Assembly (NCBI GenBank): GCA_022769545.1
Contig: JALEJS010000025.1
Span: forward strand, 1-64,000
Direction: 5' to 3'
Length of the DNA: 64,000 nt
DNA from: Blautia sp.
GTDB taxonomy: Bacteria > Bacillota > Clostridia > Lachnospirales > Lachnospiraceae
A program made the translations under genes and the position numbers. Numbering within the stretch: position 1 is the stretch's first letter; the number at the start of each line of letters is the position of its first letter. The notes below the pieces were generated by a model. It searched no databases, was not told the origin of the DNA, and saw nothing but the letters and a program-made list of their open reading frames with translations. Of the stretch, positions 54,502 through 63,178 are shown piece by piece.

Positions 54502-56037
54502 CTATTTTCCAAGCGCTGTTTTCTGTGAAACGACAGTTGCCTTATCATAACATGCAAAGGCATCGTCTACCAGCTTCTTGTCCGGCTTAGGAGTGATAAG
54601 GCTGACAATCGGTACGATGATAAGTCCGCCAAGCATAGCGATTGCTCCTGTATTGATCGGAGACTGCATAATTGCCGGCAGGCTCGATCTTGCAAACATA
54701 TTGATAAAAGTAAGACCACAGCCCCAGATAAAGGATACCCAGCAGGATGCTACGGTTGTCTTCTTCCAGTACAGCGAATACAGGAACGGTGCCAGGAAGG
54801 AACCTGCAAGTGCTCCCCAGGACACACCCATCAGCTGTGCGATGAACGTCACGGAACTCTTGTACTGAATCAATGCGAGAATCGCAGAAATTGCAATAAA
54901 TACTACGATAAATCCACGAATCACTGCAACCTGCTTTTTATCATCCATATCTTTCACGACATTATCTTTAATAAAGTCGATCGTCAGAGTCGAACTAGAT
55001 GCAATTACCAGAGAAGACAGCGTGGACATGGATGCGGACAGTACCAGGATTACCACCAGTGCAATCAGCATCGGACTTAAGCTCTCCAGCATAGTCGGAA
55101 TCACAGAATCATATCCATTCGCAGCAATATCGATCTTGTCAGAAAACAGACGGCCAAAACCGCCAAGGAAATAACATCCGCCGGCTACAACAAGGGCGAA
55201 CAGAGTGGAAATAATCGTTCCTTTCTGGATCGCGCTCTCATCTTTGATCGCATAAAATTTCTGAACCATCTGAGGAAGTCCCCATGTACCAAGGGAAGTA
55301 AGAATTACCACAAACATCAGATTCAGAGGATCCGGTCCAAAGAAGGAAGCAAAGATACCAGGTGTGGAAGCAACTGTTTCATCCGAAATCTGCGCAAGCC
55401 CCCGATATGCTTCCATAAATCCGCCTTTGCTGGCAAGAACCGCTGCGATCACTGCAACAATACCAATCAGCATAACCATACCCTGAATAAAATCATTGAT
55501 TGCCGTTGCCATATATCCGCCGGCGATTACATAAACAGCGGTAAGAACAGCCATCAGAACAATACATACGGAATAATCAATGTCAAACGCCATTCCGAAC
55601 AGTCTGGAAAGACCATTATACAGAGATGCTGTATACGGAATCAGGAATACAAAGATAATCAGAGAGGCACAAAGCTTCAGCGCTTTGCTGTTATATCTCT
55701 GTCCAAAAAACTGCGGCATCGTCGCTGAATCGAGATGCTGGGTCATAATTCTGGTTCTTCTTCCAAGGACTACCCACGCAAGGAGGGAACCGATGATGGC
55801 ATTTCCAATACCTGCCCATGTAGCAGCAATACCATATTTCCATCCAAACTGACCTGCGTATCCTACAAATACGACAGCGGAAAAATAAGAGGTACCGTAT
55901 GCGAAAGCAGTGAGCCACGGACCAACGGAACGGCCGCCCAATACGAACCCGTTTACATCTGTTGCTGTTTTGCGGCAATACAGTCCGATTGCGATCATCA
56001 GTCCAAAGTATGCCAGGAGTAATATTACTTTTAACAT
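54502..56037 (-). CDS. Sodium:solute symporter (SSS family, PutP-like)
   Basis: A 511-residue transporter with thirteen hydrophobic segments in the LeuT-like plan. Characteristic stretches are GGRSVGPWLTAFAYGTSYFSAVVFVG (helix 2 region), AGGYMATAINDFIQGMVMLIG and LSASMSTLSSLVIASSSTLTIDFI (sodium-site helix 8 region). Proline, pantothenate and sugar transporters share this family; neighbouring aryl-acid genes make an aromatic or amino acid substrate possible, by inference. Its promoter carries a dyad also suggested at the acyl-CoA synthetase promoter. Confidence 0.9.
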   Translation of the reverse strand: MLKVILLLAYFGLMIAIGLYCRKTATDVNGFVLGGRSVGPWLTAFAYGTSYFSAVVFVGYAGQFGWKYGIAATWAGIGNAIIGSLLAWVVLGRRTRIMTQHLDSATMPQFFGQRYNSKALKLCASLIIFVFLIPYTASLYNGLSRLFGMAFDIDYSVCIVLMAVLTAVYVIAGGYMATAINDFIQGMVMLIGIVAVIAAVLASKGGFMEAYRGLAQISDETVASTPGIFASFFGPDPLNLMFVVILTSLGTWGLPQMVQKFYAIKDESAIQKGTIISTLFALVVAGGCYFLGGFGRLFSDKIDIAANGYDSVIPTMLESLSPMLIALVVILVLSASMSTLSSLVIASSSTLTIDFIKDNVVKDMDDKKQVAVIRGFIVVFIAISAILALIQYKSSVTFIAQLMGVSWGALAGSFLAPFLYSLYWKKTTVASCWVSFIWGCGLTFINMFARSSLPAIMQSPINTGAIAMLGGLIIVPIVSLITPKPDKKLVDDAFACYDKATVVSQKTALGK

Positions 56038-56109
56038 TTTTCTTTCCTCTTTCCCTAAGACCTGTTTTCTCAGTCTTTGTATTTTTCTTTAATGCAAAAA
56101 AGTTTTAAA

Positions 56110-56125
56110 CTTTAAATTATTAAAG
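56110..56125. promoter_or_regulatory. Candidate operator at the symporter transcription start
   Basis: CTTTAAATTATTAAAG, a dyad with arms CTTTAA/TTAAAG and a 4-base centre, immediately downstream of the -10. The adjoining TTTAAAGTTTAAAA resembles the sequence at the acyl-CoA synthetase start (63143-63160). Confidence 0.5.
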
Positions 56126-56132
56126 CAATTTG

Positions 56133-56161
56133 ATTGTAACATACCGATCATTATCTGTCAA
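56133..56161 (-). promoter_or_regulatory. Promoter of the sodium:solute symporter gene
   Basis: Minus strand TTGACA (56161-56156), 17-base spacer, TACAAT (56138-56133). Confidence 0.85.
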
Positions 56162-56234
56162 TCCAATTGCCCGTATTACTGCTTTTTTCTATCTATTCCG
56201 GAAATGGAAATGCAGCTCCACCGGGATTCTTTAA

Positions 56235-56274
56235 TTGACAAATAAAAAAAACTGCTCTATCATTATTACAGTAA
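56235..56274 (+). promoter_or_regulatory. Promoter of the aminotransferase gene with adjacent palindrome
   Basis: TTGACA (56235-56240), 17-base spacer, TATCAT (56258-56263). ATTACAGTAAT (56265-56275 region) is an odd palindrome at the expected start of transcription and may be an operator. Confidence 0.75.
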
Positions 56275-56332
56275 TGCGTTAATGTACAGCAATAACAGCA
56301 TCAAAAAATAACAGAATCACGAGGTAATCGTC

Positions 56333-57523
56333 ATGGCAGATTTAAATGAAAGAATGGTTGCTCTGGGTACTTCCCGTTCCGTAATCCGCGAGCTTTTTGA
56401 ATATGGAAAACAAAGAGCTGCAATCGTCGGCGCAGAAAATGTATTTGATTTTTCCATCGGAAATCCAAGTGTTCCATCCCCGGACGCAGTCAATGAAACT
56501 GCAATCAAACTTCTCCAGGAAACCGATCCTGTGGTCATTCATGGATATACCAGCGCACAGGGAGACATCGGTGTCAGGAAGCTTCTTGCAGATTCCGTAA
56601 ACAAACGATTTGAAACCTCCTTCGGACCTGATAATTTTTATGTATCCGTTGGTGCTGCTGCAGCCCTTTGCTGCTGTCTGAACGGTCTGTGCAACAGAGA
56701 TGATGAAGTGATTGTATTTGCTCCGTATTTTCCGGAATATAAAGTATTCATCGAAGGGGCAGGCGCCAAAATCAAGCTCATCCCTGCAGATACCAAAGCT
56801 TTTCAGATTGACTTTGAAAAATTTGAATCTGCTATTAATGCGAAGACAAAAGCAGTCATCGTAAACTCTCCCAACAATCCCTGTGGTGTCGTGTACTCCC
56901 ACGAGACCTGCACCAGGCTTGCACAGATTCTGAAGGAAAAATCCGCAGAGGTGGGGCATCCCATTTATCTTATTGCAGATGAGCCATATCGGGAAATTGT
57001 TTTCGATGGTATCGAAGTTCCGTATCTTCCGAAATATTACTGCAATACTCTGGTATGCTATTCCTGGTCCAAATCCCTTTCCCTTCCGGGAGAACGTCTG
57101 GGATATGTTCTTGTTCCGGATGAAGTAGAAGAACATGAACTGGTATACGCAGCGGTTGCAGGTGCCGGACGTTCCCTTGGATATGTAAATGCACCAGGCC
57201 TCTTCCAGCGGGTATGTGCTATGTGTGCAGATATGACTGCCGATATCACTGTCTACGAGACCAACCGCAATCTTCTTTACAACGGACTTCGTGATCTTGG
57301 CTTTGAAGTGGTTAAACCGGATGGCACTTTCTACATCTTCCCGCAAACGCTGGAAGAGGATGATATTGCTTTTTGTGAAAGAGCAAAACAGTATGATATT
57401 CTCATCGTTCCGGGAACCGGTTTCGGCTGTCCGGGACATGCACGTATTTCCTACTGCGTACCTACCGAAAGAATCGAACGTGCTCTGCCCGCGTTCAGAA
57501 AACTGGCAGAGTCGTATAAATAG
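56333..57523 (+). CDS. PLP-dependent class I/II aminotransferase
   Basis: A 396-residue fold-type I aminotransferase. Features are FSIGNPSVPSPDAVN, the NSPNNPCGVVYS motif (NNP), DEPYREIVFDG and the PLP lysine in CYSWSKSLSLPGERLGYV. Located at the head of an aryl-acid locus beside indolepyruvate oxidoreductase, it is a candidate to convert aromatic amino acids to arylpyruvates; aspartate-type activity is the alternative. GAGG precedes the ATG. The amidohydrolase gene follows at 45 bp. Confidence 0.9.
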   Translation: MADLNERMVALGTSRSVIRELFEYGKQRAAIVGAENVFDFSIGNPSVPSPDAVNETAIKLLQETDPVVIHGYTSAQGDIGVRKLLADSVNKRFETSFGPDNFYVSVGAAAALCCCLNGLCNRDDEVIVFAPYFPEYKVFIEGAGAKIKLIPADTKAFQIDFEKFESAINAKTKAVIVNSPNNPCGVVYSHETCTRLAQILKEKSAEVGHPIYLIADEPYREIVFDGIEVPYLPKYYCNTLVCYSWSKSLSLPGERLGYVLVPDEVEEHELVYAAVAGAGRSLGYVNAPGLFQRVCAMCADMTADITVYETNRNLLYNGLRDLGFEVVKPDGTFYIFPQTLEEDDIAFCERAKQYDILIVPGTGFGCPGHARISYCVPTERIERALPAFRKLAESYK

Positions 57524-57567
57524 CACCTTTTGACCTCAACCAACCTATGCTTAGAAGAGAAACATCC

Positions 57568-58410
57568 ATGATTATTGATTTTCATACTCATATATTTCCT
57601 GAGAAGATCGCAGCTCGTGCACTTTCCAAACTGGCAGCAGTCGTAAACATCACCCCCAGTATTGACGGCTGTGCAGAGGGCTTACGGGCTTCCATGAAAA
57701 AAGCCGGCATCGACATAAGTATTGTACTTCCTGTCGTAACCGACGTAAAACAGTTTGATTCCATCTTTCGTTTTGCATCTTTAATCAATGAAACCTACGC
57801 TTCTGTAACGGAGCAGCGGCTGATTTCCCTTGCAGGCATCCATCCGGATGACCCTGACTACAAGGCTCATCTGGCACAGATAAAACGTGAAGGATTTGTC
57901 GGAATCAAGGTTCATCCGAATTACCAGAATGTGGAATTCAACGACATCCGCATGAAAAACATCCTCTATGCCGCATCCGAAATCGGTCTTCCGGTCATCA
58001 CTCATACCGGTCTTGATCCTTATACGCCGGATCATGAGTTTTGTACTCCGGACATGATATTGGATGTGTTAAGGGATGTCGCGCCGGAAAATCTGATTCT
58101 CGCACATCTGGGATGCAACGAAAATTATGATGAGGCCGAAGAAAAGCTCTGCGGTCAGAATGTCTACCTTGACACAGCCTACTCGATCACCCATGTGAGC
58201 GAAGCCCGGTTTGTCCGTATGGTGCGCAAACACGGAGCAGACAAAATTCTGTTTGCCACCGACTGTCCCTGGGCAGAGCAGAAAACATGCGTCGAGATAC
58301 TAAAAAAATCTCCCCTCACCGATTGGGAGAAAAATTTGATTTTATCTGCAAATGCAGGCAAATTACTTGGCATAAAACAGTCGCAGGAACAAAGCAGAGT
58401 TGTTTCCTGA
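57568..58410 (+). CDS. Amidohydrolase-superfamily metal-dependent hydrolase
   Basis: A 280-residue TIM-barrel hydrolase/decarboxylase of the amidohydrolase_2 group. It opens with the metal motif MIIDFHTHIFPEKIA, then VGIKVHPNYQN, PVITHTGLD, and ends with FATDCPWAEQ (metal aspartate). The ATG at 57568 is chosen because homologous proteins begin at the HxH motif. The substrate is unknown; relatives handle aromatic or carbon-carbon bonds. It shares a transcript with the aminotransferase. Confidence 0.85.
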   Translation: MIIDFHTHIFPEKIAARALSKLAAVVNITPSIDGCAEGLRASMKKAGIDISIVLPVVTDVKQFDSIFRFASLINETYASVTEQRLISLAGIHPDDPDYKAHLAQIKREGFVGIKVHPNYQNVEFNDIRMKNILYAASEIGLPVITHTGLDPYTPDHEFCTPDMILDVLRDVAPENLILAHLGCNENYDEAEEKLCGQNVYLDTAYSITHVSEARFVRMVRKHGADKILFATDCPWAEQKTCVEILKKSPLTDWEKNLILSANAGKLLGIKQSQEQSRVVS

Positions 58411-58455
58411 AAAACAGGAAACCCACCGGAGATTTTTCAGTGGGTTTACTGTTTT
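58411..58455. terminator. Bidirectional terminator between convergent units
   Basis: AAAACAG-G-AAACCCAC (58411-58426) pairs with GTGGGTTT-A-CTGTTTT (58440-58455), giving U-rich tails in both directions. It separates the amidohydrolase gene from the leftward ACT gene. Confidence 0.85.
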
Positions 58456-58462
58456 ATTCACC

Positions 58463-58888
58463 TTACTTCATTGCTTCCGAATCTACGCTCTTAAATCCCT
58501 TCGCTTCCAGAATCTTTGCTGCCTGTGCATCGGCATTCGTTCGAATGATCATATATGCAACGTTTGTTTTCTTTCCCAGAATAGTATACATATACTCGAT
58601 ATTGATTCCTTCCGCACCAAGGACACCGAGCATATTCGCAAGCATGCCAGCCTCATCCTGAACCTCCACAGCACGAACATCGGTAAGTGAGCAAATATAG
58701 TTTTCACTCTTCAGACCGGTAACCGCATTGAAAACATCATCCACGATGATACGGACAATACCAAAATCCGAAGCTTCTGCCACCGAAATGGCACGAAGGT
58801 TAATCTTCTGTGTGGAAAGGACTGCTGCGAGCTCAGCAAGTTTTCCAGGCTGATTTTCAAGAAATACGGAAATCTGTTTAACTGCCAT
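58463..58888 (-). CDS. Tandem ACT-domain protein
   Basis: A 141-residue protein made of two ACT domains (QISVFLENQPGKLAELAAVLSTQKINLRAISVAE, then AVEVQDEAGMLANMLGVLGAEGINIEYMYT). ACT domains bind amino acids. The gene follows the phenylacetate-CoA ligase gene by 19 bp, an arrangement common in anaerobes and archaea, so it probably regulates the ligase or the oxidoreductase in response to an aromatic amino acid. AGGAGG precedes the ATG. Confidence 0.88.
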   Translation of the reverse strand: MAVKQISVFLENQPGKLAELAAVLSTQKINLRAISVAEASDFGIVRIIVDDVFNAVTGLKSENYICSLTDVRAVEVQDEAGMLANMLGVLGAEGINIEYMYTILGKKTNVAYMIIRTNADAQAAKILEAKGFKSVDSEAMK

Positions 58889-58907
58889 GAATTTTTCCTC
58901 CTATTCA

Positions 58908-60215
58908 TTAACCCTGATACAGGTTTCGTTTATCAATCACTCGAACTGCTTTGCCTTCACTTCTTACAATGGACTTAGGCGCAACCAGCTTCACCTTTGC
59001 ATAAATGCCAAGCATCGCTTTCAGTCCGTTCACGAGTTCTTTCTCTTTTTCTGATACGACACTTAAATTGTCGGAGAACATTTCCGGTGTCATTTCTACC
59101 TGTACTTCAATCGTATCGCTGTTGTTTACGCGGTCAACAATAATCTGATAGTTTGCCGGATATCCCTGGTTCATAAGAACCGTCTCGATCTGGGACGGGA
59201 ATACATTTACACCCTTAACGATCAGCATGTCATCACTTCTGCCAAGCGGTTTGGTCATCTTCACATGCGTTCTTCCACAGGAACATTTCTTTCTGCTTAA
59301 TATGCAGATGTCACGGGTACGATATCTCATAAGAGGGAACGCTTCCTTGGAAATACTGGTAAATACAAGCTCTCCCTTCTCACCATCCGGAAGGACTTCT
59401 CCTGTAACAGGATTGATGATTTCCGGAATGAAATGATCCTCATTTACATGCATACCGGTCTGCTCTTCACATTCAAAGGATACGCCCGGACCGGAAATCT
59501 CTGTAAGGCCATAAATATCATATGCTTTGATGCCAAGCTTTTCTTCGATATCGCGGCGCATCTCCTCTGTCCATGCTTCCGCTCCGAAAATACCCGCCTT
59601 TAATTTGATCTGATCGCGAACGCCTCTCTCTTCGATGCTTTCTGCAAGATAAGCCGCATAAGACGGAGTACAGCAAAGAATCGTGGAGCCCAGGTCTGTC
59701 ATAAACTGAATCTGTCTTTCCGTATTTCCGGAGGACATAGGAAGTGTCAGACATCCTACTTTATGAGATCCTCCGTTCAGTCCGGGGCCGCCGGTAAACA
59801 ATCCATAGCCATAGCTTACATGACAGACGTCTTCTTTGGTTCCCCCGGCAGCTACGATTGCTCTGGCGCAGCACTCTTCCCAGAGATCAATATCATGCTG
59901 AGTATAAAAGGCAACCACACGTCTCCCGGTCGTACCACTGGTAGACTGAATGCGAACGCACTCGGAAAGCGGACGCGCAAGCAGTCCATATGGATACTGA
60001 TCTCTCAGATCATCTTTTTCTATAAATGGCAATTTGGAAAGGTCATCCACGGACTTGATATCGTCAGGGGTAAGGCCTTTTTCTTCCATTCTTTTCCTGT
60101 ACATCGGCACATTGTCCCAAACGTTCTTTACCTGTTTCACAAGTCTCTCACTCTGGATTCTGCGAATCTCTTCCCTGGATGCACACTCGATCTCTGGCTG
60201 AAAATATCTGCTCAT
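58908..60215 (-). CDS. paaK: Phenylacetate--CoA ligase (aryl-acid, AMP-forming)
   Basis: A 435-residue PaaK-type adenylate-forming enzyme. The phosphate-binding loop is IQSTSGTTGRRV, followed by DIYGLTEISGPGVSFECEEQ and the A8-like YRTRDICIL. It interconverts aryl acetate, ATP and CoA with arylacetyl-CoA; with IorAB it may run backwards to conserve ATP. Its C-terminal part carries KMTKPLGRSDDMLIVKGVNVFPSQIE. It is the fourth gene of the leftward operon; AGGAG precedes the ATG. Confidence 0.92.
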   Translation of the reverse strand: MSRYFQPEIECASREEIRRIQSERLVKQVKNVWDNVPMYRKRMEEKGLTPDDIKSVDDLSKLPFIEKDDLRDQYPYGLLARPLSECVRIQSTSGTTGRRVVAFYTQHDIDLWEECCARAIVAAGGTKEDVCHVSYGYGLFTGGPGLNGGSHKVGCLTLPMSSGNTERQIQFMTDLGSTILCCTPSYAAYLAESIEERGVRDQIKLKAGIFGAEAWTEEMRRDIEEKLGIKAYDIYGLTEISGPGVSFECEEQTGMHVNEDHFIPEIINPVTGEVLPDGEKGELVFTSISKEAFPLMRYRTRDICILSRKKCSCGRTHVKMTKPLGRSDDMLIVKGVNVFPSQIETVLMNQGYPANYQIIVDRVNNSDTIEVQVEMTPEMFSDNLSVVSEKEKELVNGLKAMLGIYAKVKLVAPKSIVRSEGKAVRVIDKRNLYQG

Positions 60216-60301
60216 CTCTTTTCCTTCTCCTCACTTTGTATAAATTGCTTTGTTTTATTTATCACTGCTTATTCAGGCATACCGTGATTTCTGTCTGTCA
60301 T

Positions 60302-60868
60302 TTAGCCTCTTCCCAAAGCAAAGGCTTTTTTGTTCATCTCCACAAATTTTGCCGGAACACACTGCTCAATGGCAGCGATCCACTTTTCTTCCGGGATCTC
60401 AAAATATCTGGATAATCTGCCCATCAAAACCAGATTTACGGCTTTGGCAGAACCGGCCTGCTCTGCGAGAGAAAGGCAATCCATTGCATCCACTGCAATT
60501 CCTTTTTCCTGCATTTTTTCAATCAGGTTCTCCGGGTAAGAAGCAGCGCCGATAATGACCGGCATCGGATCGATCTGCTGTGTATTAACCACAATACGAC
60601 CGCCCTTTTTCAGGTATTCCACGTAGCGTGCCGCTTCCAGCTTCTCAAAGGATACAATAAAGTCTGCTTCCCCTCTGTCAATGACCGGTGAATTAACCTT
60701 TTCCCCAAACCTTACATATGTAACCACGCTTCCGCCGCGCTGACTCATTCCATGTACCTCAGATTCTTTTACATCATATCCTTCATTCAGCAGAAGATAG
60801 CCCAAAAGCTTGCTGGCAAGAAGTGAACCCTGGCCCCCCACACCAACAATCATTACATTCTTTGTCAT
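60302..60868 (-). CDS. iorB: Indolepyruvate:ferredoxin oxidoreductase, beta subunit
   Basis: A 188-residue gamma-type 2-oxoacid oxidoreductase subunit (MTKNVMIVGVGGQGSLLASKLLGYLLLNEGYDVKESEVHGMSQRGG). The ATG at 60868 has GAGGAAT ahead and starts 4 bases after the iorA stop, so it is coupled to IorA. It completes the enzyme with the alpha subunit, catalysing oxidative decarboxylation of arylpyruvates with CoA and ferredoxin. Confidence 0.94.
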   Translation of the reverse strand: MTKNVMIVGVGGQGSLLASKLLGYLLLNEGYDVKESEVHGMSQRGGSVVTYVRFGEKVNSPVIDRGEADFIVSFEKLEAARYVEYLKKGGRIVVNTQQIDPMPVIIGAASYPENLIEKMQEKGIAVDAMDCLSLAEQAGSAKAVNLVLMGRLSRYFEIPEEKWIAAIEQCVPAKFVEMNKKAFALGRG

Positions 60869-60872
60869 TTCT

Positions 60873-62609
60873 TTATTCCTCCCCGCTCTGTAATGCATCA
60901 AACTTACACAGCTGCTGGCATACACCACAGCCAACACACAGTGTTGTATCGATCACCGCTTTTTTGTCCCTGACACTGACTGCCGGGCATCCAAGACGCA
61001 TACAGGATTTACATCCCACGCAGTTTTCTGCCGCAACTTTCAAAGGAGCTTTATGTTTCACATATTTGAGAAGTGCACATGGACGGCGGCTGATAATCAC
61101 AGACGGTTCGTCTGCCGCAAGTTCTTCTTTTAGTACTCTGTCGCATTCTTCCAGATTATACGGATCCACAACGGCTACACGGCCAAATCCCATCGCTCTG
61201 CACAACGCTTCCAGATCGATCTTTCCAGCCGGATCCCCCTTGATGTTGTATCCTGTGGTAGGATTCTGCTGATGTCCCGTCATACCGGTAATGGAATTAT
61301 CCAGAATAATAATCGTGGAGTTACTCTGATTGTATGCGACATTTGCCAGACCGGTCATACCGGAATGCATAAAGGTGGAATCCCCGATTACCGCAACCGT
61401 CTTTTCTTCACTTTCCCTGCCCAGTGCTTTGTTAAATCCATGGATGGAACTGATGGATGCCCCCATACAAAGAGTCATTTCCATAGCAGCAAGAGGCGCA
61501 ACCGCTCCAAGTGTGTAGCAGCCGATATCGCCAAGAACCGTACATTTATTCCGGGAAAGGGTATAAAACAATCCTCTGTGAGGACATCCTGCACACATCA
61601 CGGGAGGTCTTCCCGGAAGCTGCTCTTCGAGGGAACAGAAGCTGGCATCTTTTCCTTCAATCTTCTTTGCAATCAGATTCTGGGAGAATTCACCACAGAT
61701 CGGAAGCAGATCTTTTCCGGATAAGGTCAGACCAAGCTGTCTGCAGTGATTTTCAATAATCGGATCCAGTTCTTCAATAACGATCAGTCTCTCAACCTTT
61801 TCTGCAAAATCTCTGATCAGTTTTTCCGGCAGAGGGTTTACCATACCAAGCTTCAAAATACTCGCGCTGTCACCGTAAACCTCCTTCGCATACTGATAAC
61901 AGGTGGAAGAAGTAATGATACCGAGAGCAGTTTCTCCCATCTCCACCCGGTTCAGCGGGCTGGTCTCTGCATATTCGATCAGCTTTCTGGTACGCTCTTC
62001 CACGATCGGATGACGGCGGATTGCATTGCCCGGCATCATCACATATTTCTGAATATTCTTTTCATATGGTTTCTGCTGCGGAAGCACACGCTCACCCGGA
62101 ACGACCACACTCTGTGAATGCGCTACACGGGTACACATTTTTATTATGACCGGAGTGTCAAAGGTTTCCGAAATCTCATATGCAGTCTTTGCAAATTCCA
62201 GCGCTTCCCCGGAATCGGATGGCTCAAGCATCGGTACTTTGGCTGCAATTGCATGATGACGCGAATCCTGTTCATTCTGAGAGGAGTGCATTCCCGGATC
62301 ATCTGCCACACAGATCACCATACCGGCATTGACACCTGTATAGGAACATGTGTAAAGTGGATCCGCCGCCACATTAAGACCGACATGCTTCATACCGCAA
62401 AAGCTTCTTTTTCCTGCAAGACAGGCTCCGAAAGCCACCTCCATGGCTACCTTTTCATTTGGCGCCCACTCGCAGTAAACCTCATCATATTTTGCAATTT
62501 CTTCGGTTACCTCTGTACTTGGAGTTCCAGGATAACTGGAAACCACACTGCATCCTGCCTCATATAACCCTCTGGCAAGTGCCTTATTACCTAGCATTAA
62601 CTGTTTCAT
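60873..62609 (-). CDS. iorA: Indolepyruvate:ferredoxin oxidoreductase, alpha subunit
   Basis: A 578-residue thiamine-diphosphate enzyme. The N-terminal pyrimidine-binding half starts MKQLMLGNKALARGLYEAGCSVVSSYPGTPSTEV; the ThDP motif GDIGCYTLGAVAPL and later GDSTFMHSGMTGLANVAYNQSN are clear. The C-terminus has two 4Fe-4S motifs (CVGCKSCMRLGCP and CVGCGVCQQLC), as in archaeal and clostridial IorA. It decarboxylates indolepyruvate, phenylpyruvate or hydroxyphenylpyruvate to the acetyl-CoA thioester. It lies 19 bp after the TrpR-like gene; AAAGGAG precedes the ATG. Confidence 0.96.
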   Translation of the reverse strand: MKQLMLGNKALARGLYEAGCSVVSSYPGTPSTEVTEEIAKYDEVYCEWAPNEKVAMEVAFGACLAGKRSFCGMKHVGLNVAADPLYTCSYTGVNAGMVICVADDPGMHSSQNEQDSRHHAIAAKVPMLEPSDSGEALEFAKTAYEISETFDTPVIIKMCTRVAHSQSVVVPGERVLPQQKPYEKNIQKYVMMPGNAIRRHPIVEERTRKLIEYAETSPLNRVEMGETALGIITSSTCYQYAKEVYGDSASILKLGMVNPLPEKLIRDFAEKVERLIVIEELDPIIENHCRQLGLTLSGKDLLPICGEFSQNLIAKKIEGKDASFCSLEEQLPGRPPVMCAGCPHRGLFYTLSRNKCTVLGDIGCYTLGAVAPLAAMEMTLCMGASISSIHGFNKALGRESEEKTVAVIGDSTFMHSGMTGLANVAYNQSNSTIIILDNSITGMTGHQQNPTTGYNIKGDPAGKIDLEALCRAMGFGRVAVVDPYNLEECDRVLKEELAADEPSVIISRRPCALLKYVKHKAPLKVAAENCVGCKSCMRLGCPAVSVRDKKAVIDTTLCVGCGVCQQLCKFDALQSGEE

Positions 62610-62628
62610 CGGTATCGTATCTCTCCTT

Positions 62629-62937
62629 TCACTTTTCTTCCTTTGCTTCGCTCTCTTCCAAACGCTTCATAGATTTCTCCAACATACCCGTTCCACCGTT
62701 CAATACACGATTCACGCGGCTGATGGTCGCTGTACTGGCACTCGTTGTACTCAAAATGTCCGAATAGACCTTTCCCTGTGAAAGCATTTTTGCCACCTCG
62801 AAGCGCTGCTCTATGGAACGAAGTTCCGTTTCAGCACAAATATCCTCAAAAAAGTCCATACATTCTTCCATTGTTTCCAACTGAAGAATTGCCTTGTACA
62901 TATCTTCTTTTCTGGTTCTCTGAAAATTCTTTTTCAT
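62629..62937 (-). CDS. YerC/YecD-type TrpR-related regulator
   Basis: A 102-residue TrpR-superfamily protein. The HTH (QGKVYSDILSTTSASTATISRVNRVLNGGTGML, about 54-86) and the preceding ERFEVAKML match the family. The ATG at 62937 has AGAAGAGG ahead. It heads the operon with iorAB, paaK and the ACT gene, and a dyad spans its own promoter, so it is a probable aromatic-responsive local regulator; this is inferred. Confidence 0.88.
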   Translation of the reverse strand: MKKNFQRTRKEDMYKAILQLETMEECMDFFEDICAETELRSIEQRFEVAKMLSQGKVYSDILSTTSASTATISRVNRVLNGGTGMLEKSMKRLEESEAKEEK

Positions 62938-62980
62938 GTAAACCTCTTCTTTCTGCATCATAGACACGCTTTACTGCTAT

Positions 62981-63009
62981 ATTGTACCATTTTTATCCTG
63001 CATGGTAAA
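62981..63009 (-). promoter_or_regulatory. Promoter of the iorAB operon with overlapping dyad
   Basis: Minus strand TTTACC (63009-63004), 17-base spacer, TACAAT (62986-62981). TACCAT (62985-62990) and ATGGTA (63002-63007) form a dyad across the promoter core, suited to a dimeric repressor. Confidence 0.65.
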
Positions 63010-63111
63010 CAATTATTTTACATCTTTAAAAGGTTAAATAGTTAAAATAAACAAAAAAACAACCTATTTCGATTTTATTATGGATTACTTTTAAAGTATC
63101 CGGTCAAAATA

Positions 63112-63160
63112 TTGACTTTATCCTGCAAATATGCTATCTTGATTTAAAGTCTTAAAGTTT
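63112..63160 (+). promoter_or_regulatory. Promoter of the acyl-CoA synthetase gene with repeated boxes
   Basis: TTGACT (63112-63117), 17-base spacer, TATCTT (63135-63140). TTTAAAGTCTTAAAGTTT (63143-63160) sits at the expected start and repeats TTAAAG twice, 8 bases apart. Confidence 0.7.
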
Positions 63161-63178
63161 GAATGGAGAGGAAAAAAA

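Noticed and set aside
57527-57540. Further copy of the dispersed repeat end (CTTTTGACCTCAAC)
   Set aside because: Only 14 bases match the complement of 5045-5058, which is expected by chance in 64 kb, and the repeat core is absent.
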